Shown piece by piece: positions 33,140 to 43,399 of a stretch of DNA of 64,000 bases. The stretch is from Cordylochernes scorpioides. Lineage: Eukaryota > Arthropoda > Arachnida > Pseudoscorpiones > Chernetidae. A program made the translations under genes and the position numbers. The notes beneath the pieces are model-generated. The model searched no databases, was not told where the DNA came from, and was given only the letters and a program-made list of their open reading frames with translations. Where the stretch lies: positions 63,178,115-63,242,114 of the forward strand of contig CP092876.1 in the NCBI GenBank assembly GCA_030710605.1, read 5' to 3'. Each line of letters begins with the position of its first letter. Position 1 is the stretch's first letter.

Positions 33140-34215
33140 ATTTATAGACTTCTGCGAAGTGTGGTTCCTGCCAGAATCAGTAGCCATAGTAGCCCCATTG
33201 TTGGAGATCACCGGTGCCAAACGCCTCGGCATTGATTCAAAGAGACTTTGTGTTCTTGGGGTACAGCAGACCAAGCAGCTTCCAACGTTGCCAAAGTTGT
33301 TCTGGTGTGGCAGCTGGGGATGTAATCTGGGTCAATCTTTGAGCAACCATGGACCACATGTTATCTTTCGGCGAAAGATACGGAAAGCGAGCAGCCAGGG
33401 AAGCAATTCAATCTGGAGATTGACCAAGAACCTTTGGACAATGCGTGCCACGTGTGGTTGCGCATTATCCTGTTGAAATATGGCTATGGGAAGCCCTGAA
33501 GGTAAGAAAGGACAACTGACTCCAACACCTCAGAGATGTAGCGTTGTCTGTTCAAAGTACAGGCATTGCGTACTAGAGGAGAGCGAGAGTGATATCCAAT
33601 ACCGCCCCATACCATAATACCCGGTGCAGGACCAGTGTGGCGGTGCATAACCCAGCAGTTCATCATCCTCTCTCCACGGTCTCTCCAGACTCGAAAAAGA
33701 CCATCGTGGTTTTGCTGATAGAATCGTGACTCTTCAGTAAAGGCAATTTAATTCCATTCTGCTTTCACATCCTTCTCTCATCTCACTATTGGCGGCGGAG
33801 ACTTCTGTGGTTATGCGACAAGGGTAGACGAAGCAATGGACGTCTTGCGGACAGACCACTCTGCTGTAAGCGGCGTCAAATTGTACGCACAGACACTGGA
33901 TGATGCGTTACAGACTGAATGTGCTGTTCTACGGTTCGTGATGTGACTGAGCGATCTGTCACTACCATGCGCACAATTTGCCTGTCAGAACATGAGGTGG
34001 TGCACTGAGATGGATGCGATCGAACACGCCGGTCCTTCGTAACTTCCTGCATCTAACGATCACATATCCGCATCACAGTTGTTTGGCTTCGTCCAACACG
34101 ACTACCGATTTCCCTGAAAGATAATCCATAATCTCGGTAGGCCACTATCCTTCCTCTTTCGAACTCGGATACTAAGAGGCATAATTGATCGTTAAAAAAC
34201 ACACACACACACACA
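33140..34215 (-). pseudogene. Tc1 transposase pseudogene of element B
   Basis: The minus strand near 34180-34060 retains the helix-turn-helix FERGRIVAYRDYGLSFREIG and TTVMRICDR, followed by a stop. 33666-33484 retains MHRHTGPAPGIMVWGGIGYH through YLQGFP. The remainder is broken by stops and frameshifts. The retroelement insertion lies just upstream of the transposase start. Non-functional, and equivalent to the pseudogene at 11540-12557. Confidence 0.82.
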
Positions 34216-34218
34216 CAC

Positions 34219-36462
34219 TCGGGCGTGCGGCCACGCTTTTGCGAGCTCCGCCGTTTTTCGCCTCTGAGGTGTGTGCAAATGTCGCGCACAGCGACGAGCT
34301 TGGTACGGGCTGAAAGCCCTTCAAAAGCTGCACAAGGGCCTGTAAGGCGCAGCACACAAGCTTTGACTTGCGCTGAATTATCTGCAAAAGAAGATCTGCA
34401 GAGGAAAATTTCAAATAATCAAAGCGCAAGTCAAAATTATGCAAATCCGCCGACAGGCGTTAAAGATGCAAATCTGGCCGCCGCGCGCGGTGACGTCACG
34501 ACCGGCTCGGCAGCAGCCACGTCATCCAATGGCGCTGCCCGTGTTCTGGGAAACTGGGCGGACTGCACCGAGGACCAAGGCCCTGGAGAGGACGACGACT
34601 TCACCGTCATCAAGAATAAGAAAAGGCGCCGCGACTCGCCGGGTTCTCCTGCAGCGGCTGTACCTTCCTCCGGCACCAGAGGCGCAGGGGCCACTCGCCG
34701 GCCACGATCGTCCACGGGATGGGCACCGCGGGCGGAGGAGGTCAGGACCACTAGGGCGCATATCGCGGAGGCCAGGGCGCGGCAGACATCTTCAACCGAA
34801 GACCACTGCGTCTTCGTAGAGCGCAGCCCTGAACTGGAGCCCTACCATTACATGAGGGCCATCGATCGAATGTTTGGGAGCACCAGGGATGTCTTCCAAG
34901 TGACCAAGATGAACGGCCACTTCCTGGTGGGAATGGCAAGCATAGGCATGGCCGAGCGCCTCGTCAACGAGGGCCTCGAGGTGGAGGGAACTCTCCACAG
35001 GGCCTTCCCGTTCCGCAAAAGGGCGGAGAGAATTACGGTGGGCAACCTTCCCTTCTTCGTGGGGGATGCAGCCGTCATCAGCGCCCTTTCACCTTTCGGG
35101 CGAGTAACATCTATCGCCCCCAAGCTGATGAAAGCTGGCCCGTACGTCTATAACGACGGCCGCCGAGAGGCGTTTATCATCCTCCGCGAAGGAATGACCA
35201 TCGAGAGGCTGCCCACCCGCCTCGACATTCCGATCAAGGGCGAGGCCTGGCCGGCGTACCTGTCCTCTGGGATCAGGTGCTCCAGGTGCCGTGGCCAAGG
35301 ACATCGCAGGGCCAACTGCCCCCTGCTCGCAGGGCGAACCACGGAACCTGGACGGCCACACCCACCTCTCCCACTAGCGTCCCACCAGCGACTGCGCCCA
35401 AGATGCCCAGCCTCCACCACCGGCGTCCTCCAGTCCAGCCATGGAGGTCTCCGACGTGCCTCCCGCGAGCCGAGCAGCGCTCCTTCCACCTGCTGCACTC
35501 CGGTCATCACCACCAGCGCCTTTGGCCTCACCTGCGGAGGAGACGCCACCTCCCCCTCCACCTGTGACACCTGCTTCGCCCTTGCGGGCACCTGGGGGTT
35601 CCGTGAGCCCTCAATCGGCGAAGTCGCAGCCCTCTGCACAGGACATCGAAATGACTACCATAGAGGAGTCCTCCGCTTCCTCAACAGCATCAAGCAGGAA
35701 ATCCACGAGGGAGGACCTCGTGACCTTGATTCGGAAAAGCCCCGCCGTGTCCTTTGCTGAGACGGACGCTCTTGGTCTTTGGCGGGAGGAGATCTTGGAC
35801 CTCCTCTCCTCGAAGACCAGGGCCCAAAGACAAGGACCGCTCCTGACACCTCCGCAGAACGAGGCTCTCGCCGGCATGATTAAGCGGCTCCTTGGCCTGA
35901 AGCCCGGAAGCAACACCAGCGTTTACAAAGTCCTGCGTCAGGTCAAGTCCGTGCTGAGGACAGGACCGGCGGCAGTGCCTCCAACACCCACACTGACAGC
36001 GCCACGGCCTGCTAAGCCGACGCCGCCCGTTCCCCTAAGGAAGGATTCGGCCCCAACTAGGGCGGCCTCTCTGCTTGCTATGCCTATCAAGACCGATGAA
36101 GACCGTAAGAGATGGCTCCGTGACACTTTCAAGGAATTGGACCACAGAAACATCTTGAGACCCATACTCGAGTGGATCGATGAGGATCCTATCATTAATT
36201 CGGTCCTGTGCTACGAGGACGCTTGGAATCACTTTCATAACATACCGCGAGACCAAAGGAGGATTCTTTCGGGCTTCTTGGACACCGTCATAGGGCGCGC
36301 CCGGGGTGGCGACCAGACTACTCTGGACAGACTGTTCAAATTCAAGGCAGCTCTGTAGCTACCGACTGAGACCTTCCAAGAATACTGTAAATTTTCTTAA
36401 CTCTTGATGGAATGTGAATATTGACAAGTTTGTCAATAAAATCAGTTTTAATTGTCATTGTC
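34219..36462 (+). mobile_element. ORF1-only LINE-derived retroelement inserted in an (AC)n tract
   Basis: A 2244-bp GC-rich insert bounded by AC repeats on both sides (about 10 units at 34199-34218, 5 units at 36463-36472) inside Tc1 element B. It encodes a LINE-type ORF1 and then about 100 bp of 3' UTR with aataaa near 36434. No endonuclease or reverse transcriptase is present. Insertion into AC microsatellites is a known habit of some target-specific LINEs (Waldo in the R1 clade; other microsatellite targeters in the Tx1 clade). Absence of ORF2 recalls the mammalian half-LINE elements. There is no obvious poly(A) tail. Confidence 0.75.
34279..36358 (+). pseudogene. LINE ORF1 (RRM-like region and CCHC knuckle), one frameshift
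   Basis: The first ATG is 34279; the frame is open from 34225 with a GTG. Residues 1-180 are basic and disordered (KNKKRRRDSPGS). About residues 185-340 resemble the RNA-binding fold region of Tx1-type ORF1 proteins (RITVGNLPFFVGDAAVISAL, FGRVTS), followed by one knuckle CSRCRGQGHRRANC at about 35277-35318. The knuckle frame runs on without meaning to 35760. The better continuation is in the next frame from about 35390: a Pro/Ser-rich linker, then a helical C-terminal domain (TREDLVTLIRKSP ... WIDEDPIINSVLCYEDAW) ending at 36358. That implies one frameshift between 35330 and 35440. The product would be about 690 aa. The C-terminal domain is not recognised. Confidence 0.7.
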
Positions 36463-36678
36463 ACACACACACAAGAAAAACACAATTGCCGAACTTGAAA
36501 TCGTCGAAATCTCCAAGCCTTAAATAGTGTTTTGAAGTTGAGCCACAAGCGCGCGTGATGTGCGCCTGAGCTGAAATTCTAATCATTTGCACATCTCACC
36601 TCCGCTAATGCATCTTGCAAATTTCATGTTATTTGCATCCTTCTTTCAGGGTGTTGCATTTACGGTGGCCAGCAGCTA

Positions 36679-37578
36679 TATAATCCTTCACGCGTTCGTC
36701 CAATCAGAGAGAACACGGAATTTTAGTATTTATTAGAAAGAAATATATTTTAAAAAAAAATTTAGACTATGTGCGGAGATAGGTTATTTGAGGTAAACTT
36801 TACCCTTCAAAGAGATTTCCAAAAGGTATAAATTAACGGTAACTAGAAATACATAAGTATGTTTTTATATATAATATCATTATTTCAAAGTAATATGTGT
36901 TTATTGGAACGAATGTGTGATACATATAATTTCATGCATGCTATGTGGTGAAGAGCAGGAGGTACTGCTAATTGTAAGGAAAACATTAATGTATGAAGAT
37001 TCCGATCGATATAAATTTGTTATAAGAAAATGTGATTAAGAAGAAAACATTCTCAATTTTCTTTTATTACTAAGGCTACTATAGTATCTGTATGATTGCT
37101 TGTATTTGCCTATCTACTTGCTTGGAATTTTGAATCAAAATATTCACGCGGCACCCCTCAGGTCTTCTAATTAGTCTCTTCAGTCTTTTTAAACCCTTCA
37201 GAAGATAAACAAATTATCCGGAGGCAGCACGTAAAGTCTCAATCGGGCTCTGTTGCCATGGGTACGGATGTTGATGTATGGGCCGTTATCTCCCACCGCC
37301 AGTCTAATGGATCGCCGGTTATCGCCGGGGTCTCACCTGGAATGGCTAATAGGTTTTCAGAGCACAATTTATTGGGACCATAAAAACATTATCGCGGATT
37401 ATAGAGAGCGCGCGCGATAAAGGAACAACTTGTTCGGCGGGCTTATCGCAGGAGGCCTGCAATCCTGCAAGATAAACTGGTCAGTCTCGGTGCTTTATGT
37501 CGGTTTTAAATAAACAGCCAATAAAAGTAATGGGCTCCGGAGAAATCCTGCCGTTTTTAACATTCTTTTCTACCGCAG
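36679..37578. other. AT-rich DNA, then a conserved-looking non-repetitive block
   Basis: 36679-37120 is AT-rich without features. 37130-37500 is GC-balanced and non-repetitive (gttgccatgggtacgg near 37251, tctaattagtctct near 37156, agagcgcgcgcgataaa near 37405). It lies downstream of the putative host exons on the minus strand, so it may be their 3' UTR or a regulatory element. No frame is convincing. Confidence 0.35.
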
Positions 37579-37895
37579 CTTCTAGACTGAACTCGTATAT
37601 GCCGTTCTCTTTCACAGTAACTTCTAAACTGATCTGGTAGATGCCGTTTTCTTCCACCGCAGCTTCTAGACTGAAATCGTAGAAGCAGTATTCTTCCACC
37701 TTAGCTTCTAGACTGAGCTCTTAGATGCCGTTCTCTTTCACCGTACCTTCTAGACTGAGCTCGTAGATGTCGTTCTTATCTACCATAGCTTCTAGAATAA
37801 GTTCTTAAATGTCGTTCGCGTCTACTCCAGCTTCTAGACTGAGCTCGTAGATGTCGTTCTCATCCACCACAGCTTCTAGACTGAGGCACGCTTCA
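37579..37895 (-). repeat. 42-bp tandem repeat at the stop codon of a putative host exon
   Basis: The anchor cttctagactga recurs at 37579, 37621, 37663, 37705 and 37747, and continues to 37873 with decay, exactly 42 bp apart. On the minus strand the unit encodes a 14-residue repeat of type ELSLEAVVDENDIY, broken by a few stops. The first unit overlaps the stop codon (37876-37878) of the upstream exon, in a different frame. It thus looks like expansion of the gene's terminal codons. Confidence 0.8.
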
Positions 37896-38990
37896 GTTTC
37901 TTGTACAGGGTGCTGCTCTTACCCCCTGTCAGAGACATTAGCATACTGGCTGCTTTGGCATTGGCTTCCTTCTGCTCAGCTCTTAAAGCTGCTATAAGCC
38001 TGTCCATAATTCGATAAAATAATCCCTTGAATCAATATTAAAATAAAAACATAATGCCTCCAGGGAAAATATTATTTTAAAAATATTTTTATTTGAAAAT
38101 ATCTCGAGCTTTCGGGCAAGTAAGCCCTTCTACGGGAGAAATTATTTTACATACTTAATACGCCAATAAAATATGATTTAAACTTAAAAACTCCATATAA
38201 TGCAACAAGTGCAAAACCAAATATGTCGGCGAAACTGGCAGACATTTGAATATAAGAATATCAGAACATAAATGCATATAATATCGAAAATCAAGACAGT
38301 GTATCTTTAGTATACCAACATATAAGAGAAACATGCCATTCCTTCTCCCTATCAGAACCAAAGATCCATTACTCCAACATCCCCAATAGACTACAGAGAC
38401 TTATCATAGAATCCATCATATCCAGAAAGCACAATAGTATTAACAGAAGAATAGATATTCCGGAAGTTTATAACATTATATTCCCTGAGCCCACCCCATA
38501 ACTCCCAAGTGAAGCACGCGCTACAGATGCCCGCGTTGATTATGCCTTAAAAAAATGTAAACAACTATAGGACTTTATTTAAGTTTAAATCTTATTTTAT
38601 TGGCGTATTAAGTATGTAAAATAATTTCTCCCGTAAAAGGGCTTACTTGCCCCAAAGCTAGAGATATTTTTAAATAAAAATATTTTAAAAGAATATTTTC
38701 ATTGTGGCTAAAGACTTTGATTACAACCTTCTAGTCTAGGCCTGATATTATCACCTTGTCCAGTATTTCAGAAGCTTTTGTGTTCTCCAGGAGAACGTCC
38801 ATTTATCACTGAGCCATGTTGGGGTCTTCTGAGCGCCACTAGATTCCTTTGATGGAGGTGGCGCTATGTTCACATCAGCAGTAGGTGGGGTCTGTGCATC
38901 AGGTGGAGGAGCTGCAGGTGGGGCTGGTGATTCAGCTAGAGTTGGTGCTGCAACGAGTGTTAAAGCTGCGGCTGGCGTTGGTACTACAAC
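37876..38990 (-). CDS. Two probable 3'-terminal exons of an unrecognised host gene
   Basis: Exon n (38990-38755) follows a tgcag acceptor and ends at an AAG|GTGATA donor. It encodes an Ala/Pro-rich stretch, then TPTWLSDKWTFSWRTQKLLK. Exon n+1 (37999-37876) follows a gacag acceptor and encodes RLIAALRAEQKEANAKAASM, then LTGGKSS and LYKKLKRASV, then TAG. The splice phase matches (2/1) and no stop interrupts about 119 codons. Both exons are GC-richer than the surrounding DNA. The 755-bp intron contains a PLE remnant, and an LTR element begins 23 bp upstream of exon n. The protein family is not recognised. A frame change at the last codons would read into the 42-bp repeat. Expression is unproven. 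Confidence 0.45.
38065..38700. repeat. PLE terminal repeats in inverted orientation (about 120-bp arms)
   Basis: 38065-38187 and 38581-38700 are reverse complements with few differences, flanking a PLE endonuclease remnant. Each arm carries a hammerhead-like motif: minus strand at 38105-38137 and plus strand at 38630-38661 (cccgtaaaagggctt ... gccccaaagc). The outer ends are aaatatttttat-rich. This is a compact remnant of a Penelope-like element lying in the intron of the putative host gene. Confidence 0.8.
38201..38501 (+). pseudogene. Penelope-like element endonuclease remnant (GIY-YIG), copy 1
   Basis: The frame from 38201 encodes CNKCKTKYVGETGRHLNIRI then SEHKC: the Cys pair, the Tyr-Val-Gly, the Arg and the Glu-His of the GIY-YIG nuclease that ends PLE proteins. 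A one-base frameshift near 38280 leads to SVSLVYQHIRETCHSFSLSE, then PNRLQRLIIESIISRKHNSI and a TAA at 38499-38501 that looks like the natural C terminus. No reverse transcriptase sequence is left upstream. The hammerhead-like motif lies 129 bp past the stop, on the same strand. Confidence 0.82.
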
Positions 38991-39012
38991 CTGCATAATG
39001 TTCGAATATATA

Positions 39013-39303
39013 TGTCATAATATTACCCTTCCAGGAATAATAAAGTAATCTACAGTCGACCAGAGAGAGACGTAGGGAGGAGGATGTAAAGGCCGGTCAC
39101 TTGATATATCAGTCACATTCCAAGGGGGCCATTTTCGTAGAACCTCAAAACTATTTTTGGACAGTTGGGGGTGGTTGGCGACAAAACGGTCGTTCCGCAG
39201 TGGCAGCCGCTAGCGCTCCCTCTCTCTCTCGGTTTGCTGGATCCCATCTTCCAAACTTGTGGTTTCCTTATTTCTCTCTCCCCACATTATCACTATATTG
39301 TCA
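39013..39303 (+). repeat. 5' LTR of non-autonomous LTR element
   Basis: 291-bp direct repeat of 41452-41744, differing at a handful of positions (single-base indels and substitutions). It starts TGTCATAATA and ends TATTGTCA, so the termini are themselves imperfect inverted repeats. It contains ggaataataaagtaa, a possible polyadenylation signal. Confidence 0.88.
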
Positions 39304-39384
39304 CATTGAAAGTCGACAGGATAAGACCTGGCCGGGAAGTAAATCCCTCATATACCGAGTATGAAAAAACAAGAAGCCAAGCCA

Positions 39385-39687
39385 CGATGATCGGCCAAAC
39401 CCAACTCAACTGTAACCACTCCTCTTCGAGCCCTCAACCCCTTCTTCGCCAACCTTTGAACCGTGATCCCGAAGATGTATTCACCTACGACGGAGATGGA
39501 GCTGCCACACACTTCTTCCAGCACTATATCTGCCCAAGAACGACTACAGTGCCAGGGCAGGACACCTTCCTCCATCATGGACAAGACTCCGCCATATCCC
39601 TGCCGCTACTGTGATGTACAACACTGGTACGCACAAGTGTCACAGACAGAACTCTCCCGAAGCTCAATGAACTTACCTGCGCCCTAA
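39385..39687 (+). pseudogene. Truncated gag of the non-autonomous LTR element
   Basis: 39465-39510 encodes a DPEDVFTYDGDGAATHFFQH-like segment comparable to the start of the element-B Gag core (YDG...SFFDNY). About 120 bp later, in a different frame, 39592-39640 encodes PCRYCDVQHWYAQ, comparable to CRYCGAMHWHAQCPK in element B; the last knuckle Cys is altered to Ser. The large middle of Gag is gone, so the segment joins the two ends of Gag without a working protein. Confidence 0.65.
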
Positions 39688-40439
39688 ACCAGCATAACTC
39701 GTGAGTGTAATTGTTTTAACTTCTACCATTCATTCTTTAAATAAGTCATTCCTTGTAAATTGTCCCAATATTTACATAATTAGCTCCATTTATTCTCTCC
39801 ACGCCTATTAACAATTATTTTATTCTCCATACTATTTATCTAGATATTTGTAACTCATTTAATTAGTTACTTTACCAGTAGAATTTAACAATCGTCATTT
39901 TAATTATATAATTTCCATTTTAACGTAACTAAAAAAAAAAAATTGGAATTCTACCTATTAATGCTTTACGATTTTTACTATTAACAATAGATATTTCATA
40001 ATCAATTTACCTATAAAAATATGCCTCCAGCACCCAAACTTTTGTATACCTATTTATATATGACCTCTCCTACTTGTAAACACGGGGCTCACGAAAAATA
40101 ATTTATTTCCCTAAACGACTCAAAATTCACCCTGTAAGTCAGGCGTCGAAGAATTTCAACCATCACGTGAGCCTTGCTTACAACCAACCCTTGGTGACTC
40201 TTATCTATCTTCCCCTTAATGCCTCTCTCATTCTTACAACTTTGTTAACCTTATACCAGCTCAGGACTTTTTATAGAGAATTATTGATTAATCAATTATC
40301 GAACTTCTATATTGTCATTTCAAAATCCTAATCTTCGCCTTTCATTTATGATAATATATTTCGTAGTTCATCTCTAACCTATCCACCGACCCACACCATC
40401 TAGCCGATGGTGTGTTCGTCACAGGATGCAGATTGACTA

Positions 40440-41300
40440 ACTGCTAGATATTTATCAACTCCTTTTTGTTCGCACTTGAACAATCTGCATCGAGCGGCAC
40501 AGTTCGCTTCTTCTCGCGCCACACGTTCGCCACACGGACCCTGTCTTCAAATCTATGTTTGTCCCTTGTCCAAACCAGCACGATATAGCCTACCTCCGAT
40601 ATTTCCCACGGAGGTACGTCAAACACCGTCGCTGATTCTGTCCGGTCCGTCATCATTTCGCGCAGACATGGGTTTTACGTTCAACCCACCGCGAAATCAT
40701 CGCCTTGCACAAGCTCCCACGAAGGTTCAAACACCTCGTGTCCGAGCAGCTTGTCACTTGTAACGGACAACGCAGTCCTCGTCCCAATTTTGGCACTGTG
40801 CGCGCATACTTTCTGCAAATTAAATATAAGTCCATTCGACTTCCTCACCTACACACGGGACTTTTCCCCTCGGACTCGCTACACAAGTAACTGCATAGAT
40901 AAGGTAGAATGGCCCAGGGCAAGTTTCCCCTCGCTCTGTTCGCCAAGGTTCTAACATTGTATGTAGTTCCGTATTTACCTCAGTCCTGAGCTCACACAAT
41001 TTCCAACCTCAACCTCATTTCTCGTACTCTACACCTATAGCATAGAAAGCCCATGCCAAGTTTCCCCTTGCCATGTCCGCCTGAAAAATAGCTTAAAGTG
41101 TAGAGTTCCCCAGTCTTAATGACCTTCAGAATTTCATCATGTGTATGTGACTCCCCTTCTCGTTGTTCACACTCCTCCATAGCATTTCCCTTATAGTACA
41201 TTAGATTTTGTTGTATATAGCCTTTTATAACCTTGATATTTTCAAAGATTTCCTTAAATGTCAAACTATCCGTAGTTGTAAAACTGCTTGTAAATAACAT
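40440..41300 (-). other. Antisense coding-like block inside the non-autonomous LTR element
   Basis: Two minus-strand ATG frames look protein-like. The first is 41300-40992 (102 codons; FKEIFENIKVIKGYIQQNLM, then MEECEQREGESHTHDEILKV). The second is 40656-40444 (70 codons; WEISEVGYIVLVWTRDKH, then ANVWREKKRTVPLDAD). A good acceptor-like ctatttttcag lies at about 41090-41080, and gaggggaaacttgccctggg-like strings recur at about 41070 and 40925. No family is recognised. It could be host gene sequence captured by the element or chance; composition is GC-richer than the rest of the interior. Confidence 0.3.
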
Positions 41301-41451
41301 TTACTTGTGTACTATACAATATTTTATTTACATAAAACTATGTCACCATTACCTTAATTAATTTCAACTGTAAACTTATTTTCTCTATTCCTGGCTTCTC
41401 CAGCTTTAAGTATACTCAAACCATGTTCAGCCTTCTTCAACGGGGGCCATA

Positions 41452-41744
41452 TGTCATAATATTACCCTTTCAGGAATAATAAAGTAAATCTACAGTCGAC
41501 CAGAGAGAGACGTAGGGAGGAGGATGTAAAGGCCGGTCACTTAATATATCAGTCACATTCCAAGGGGGCCATTTTCGTAGAACCTCAGAACTATTTTTGG
41601 ACAGTTGGGGGGTGGTTGGCGACAAAACGGTCATTCCGCAGTGGCAGCCGCTAGCGCTCCCTCTCTCTCTCGGTTTGCTGGGTCCCATCTTCCAAACTTG
41701 TGGTTTCCCTATTTCTCTCTCCCCACATTATCACTATATTGTCA
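41452..41744 (+). repeat. 3' LTR of non-autonomous LTR element
   Basis: 293-bp copy of 39013-39303, preceded by the purine-rich cgggggccata and followed by a tatatatatg tract matching the left flank, consistent with a 4-5-bp target duplication. Confidence 0.88.
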
Positions 41745-43399
41745 TATATATATGTATATAAATATATATAAATAAATAATAAATAATGGAATAATATCCT
41801 GACCAAAAGAACATGCGCTTTTTAATGGCAGAAACTAAACTTTTATTTAACTTTCTCCGTGATATTTTGCCAACCTAATTTCTTGGTCTTGAAAAAGCAC
41901 ATGTGCTATTGGTCGAGATATGCCTTCATTATTTTAAATATCAACACCTAACCGTTTTATTTTTTATATTGTTTTATCATATATATAAGTGATAATTTTA
42001 TATGTTCGAAATATTCATGCCAAGATTTTAGAAGTATATTTGAGGTAAAATTCTCTTTCTTTTAAGCCATTTGATCATCATTTGCGATCGTATCAAAAGT
42101 ATTTCAGTGTTATTCTACAAGATAATCGCAACACATAGAGGACAGTCTGCTTTTATAGTTGACTTAGAATTAATTTCACATCGATATTTTTATGGAATGC
42201 TAATATTTATATTACGAATTTTATCCATATTTAGCAATATTTTGTACATCAAATAACCTTAAGATTGTATATGCTTCTGTAACTAATAATACAGCGAATA
42301 TGTGTAGAAAGGTGTCTAGATTGCAATAAAAATAGACTTCTGTTATTAAGTTAAAAAAAAAACAGGCCTGCAGGGATAGATTTCTTAAAAGAATATTCAA
42401 TTTACAAATCTCAAACTTTCGGTAACGACAGTTCTTCTACAGGAAAAAGCGTGATACAATATTTTATACTCTATTCTGCCACTCTGCTTTTTTAACGGCC
42501 TAAACATCTTATCGAAGCCAGTGAATATTTATTTTAGTGATTTATGTTTTATACTCTATTCTGATAATCTGCCTCATCAACAGCCTAGACATCTTATCAA
42601 AGCCAGTGAATAAATATTTCGTACAAGAGGAGTATTTATCAAATATTTTTAAATTAACCTAGATATAGAAATAAATAAACCTTTAGCCTGTGTGTATTTG
42701 AATGCAGAAAACAATGTGAATGGTAGGTGGTTTAACCTACCTTTCTCCTCTAAGTAAAAAACAACGAAACATAGCCATACCTCAAACTGTTGTACTACAA
42801 TCTAGGCTGGATAGACGCATATATAATTAATACTTGTTATTGTAGGCGACATCTCACTATACTATATGCATGTATCGAAGTAGAAAACATTGTTGATAAA
42901 CTGCATTCTCCCAATCACTATCACTTAAGGAAAACTACCTATTCACAACTATATTCTTTGAAGATATAGAATATCTACGGCTAAAAACATAATATTTTGT
43001 TATAAATAATATCACATTTTCATATAAGGTTAATTCAATATATCATTTTAATTAAGATATACACAATCAAACGTTACATTTATAGAAGTAAAAAAAAAGT
43101 TATTAGAGAAAATTTATAGGATAAAGAATTAGGAATGATTTTATGTTTTAGATTGAATTACGTCGTTCAATGGTGGGACTTGTTTGTTTTTTTCATATAA
43201 AACGATATTACAAAATCTTTCTATATACGTCCATATTAATATCTTTTCAGGCTTCTATTCATTCTATTGAGGTACATGTTTTTTTCAATTTCTATGAAAT
43301 TCTTAGCATTCTTTGGAATTAAGATAATCAAGATTCACAATTACCAGAATAATCATAAGTTATATTTTCATTATCGTCATTATTGCCCGGTTTTAGTCG
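41745..43399. other. AT-rich intergenic DNA containing a duplicated flank
   Basis: 41795-41885 matches the repeat at 29162-29285. 42412-42445 has a PLE-type hammerhead-like motif (minus strand, CCTGTAGAAG...). About 42480-43330 is similar, at very roughly three quarters identity, to 46740-47013 joined to 54951-55145 and 56060-56280. It is therefore one copy of a duplicated flank that lies downstream of the low-complexity gene. No gene is seen. Confidence 0.5.

Larger units (their letters stand above)
33042..36676 (-). mobile_element. Tc1-type DNA transposon B, interrupted by a retroelement
   Basis: Same family as element A. It is bounded by TA at 33040-33041 and 36677-36678, with end sequences cactgctagccaccc at the left and ggtggccagcag at the right. 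Without the 2.24-kb insertion at 34219-36462 it is about 1.39 kb, matching element A (1.40 kb). The 36540-36676 segment aligns to the left end of element A (gcattagcggaggtgagatg in reverse complement), which proves the two outer pieces belong together. Confidence 0.88.
39013..41744 (+). mobile_element. Non-autonomous LTR retrotransposon related to gypsy element B
   Basis: Direct LTRs of about 291 and 293 bp (tgtcataatattaccc ... cactatattgtca), nearly identical, with a TATA-type target duplication. The interior is 2.1 kb. Downstream of the 5' LTR it has gtcgacaggata, also found after the 5' LTR of element B. It keeps a shrunken gag with a knuckle like that of B and has the purine-rich cgggggccata before its 3' LTR, like B's ccggggccatc. 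No protease, RT, RNase H or integrase. Recent movement would have required proteins in trans. Confidence 0.85.
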
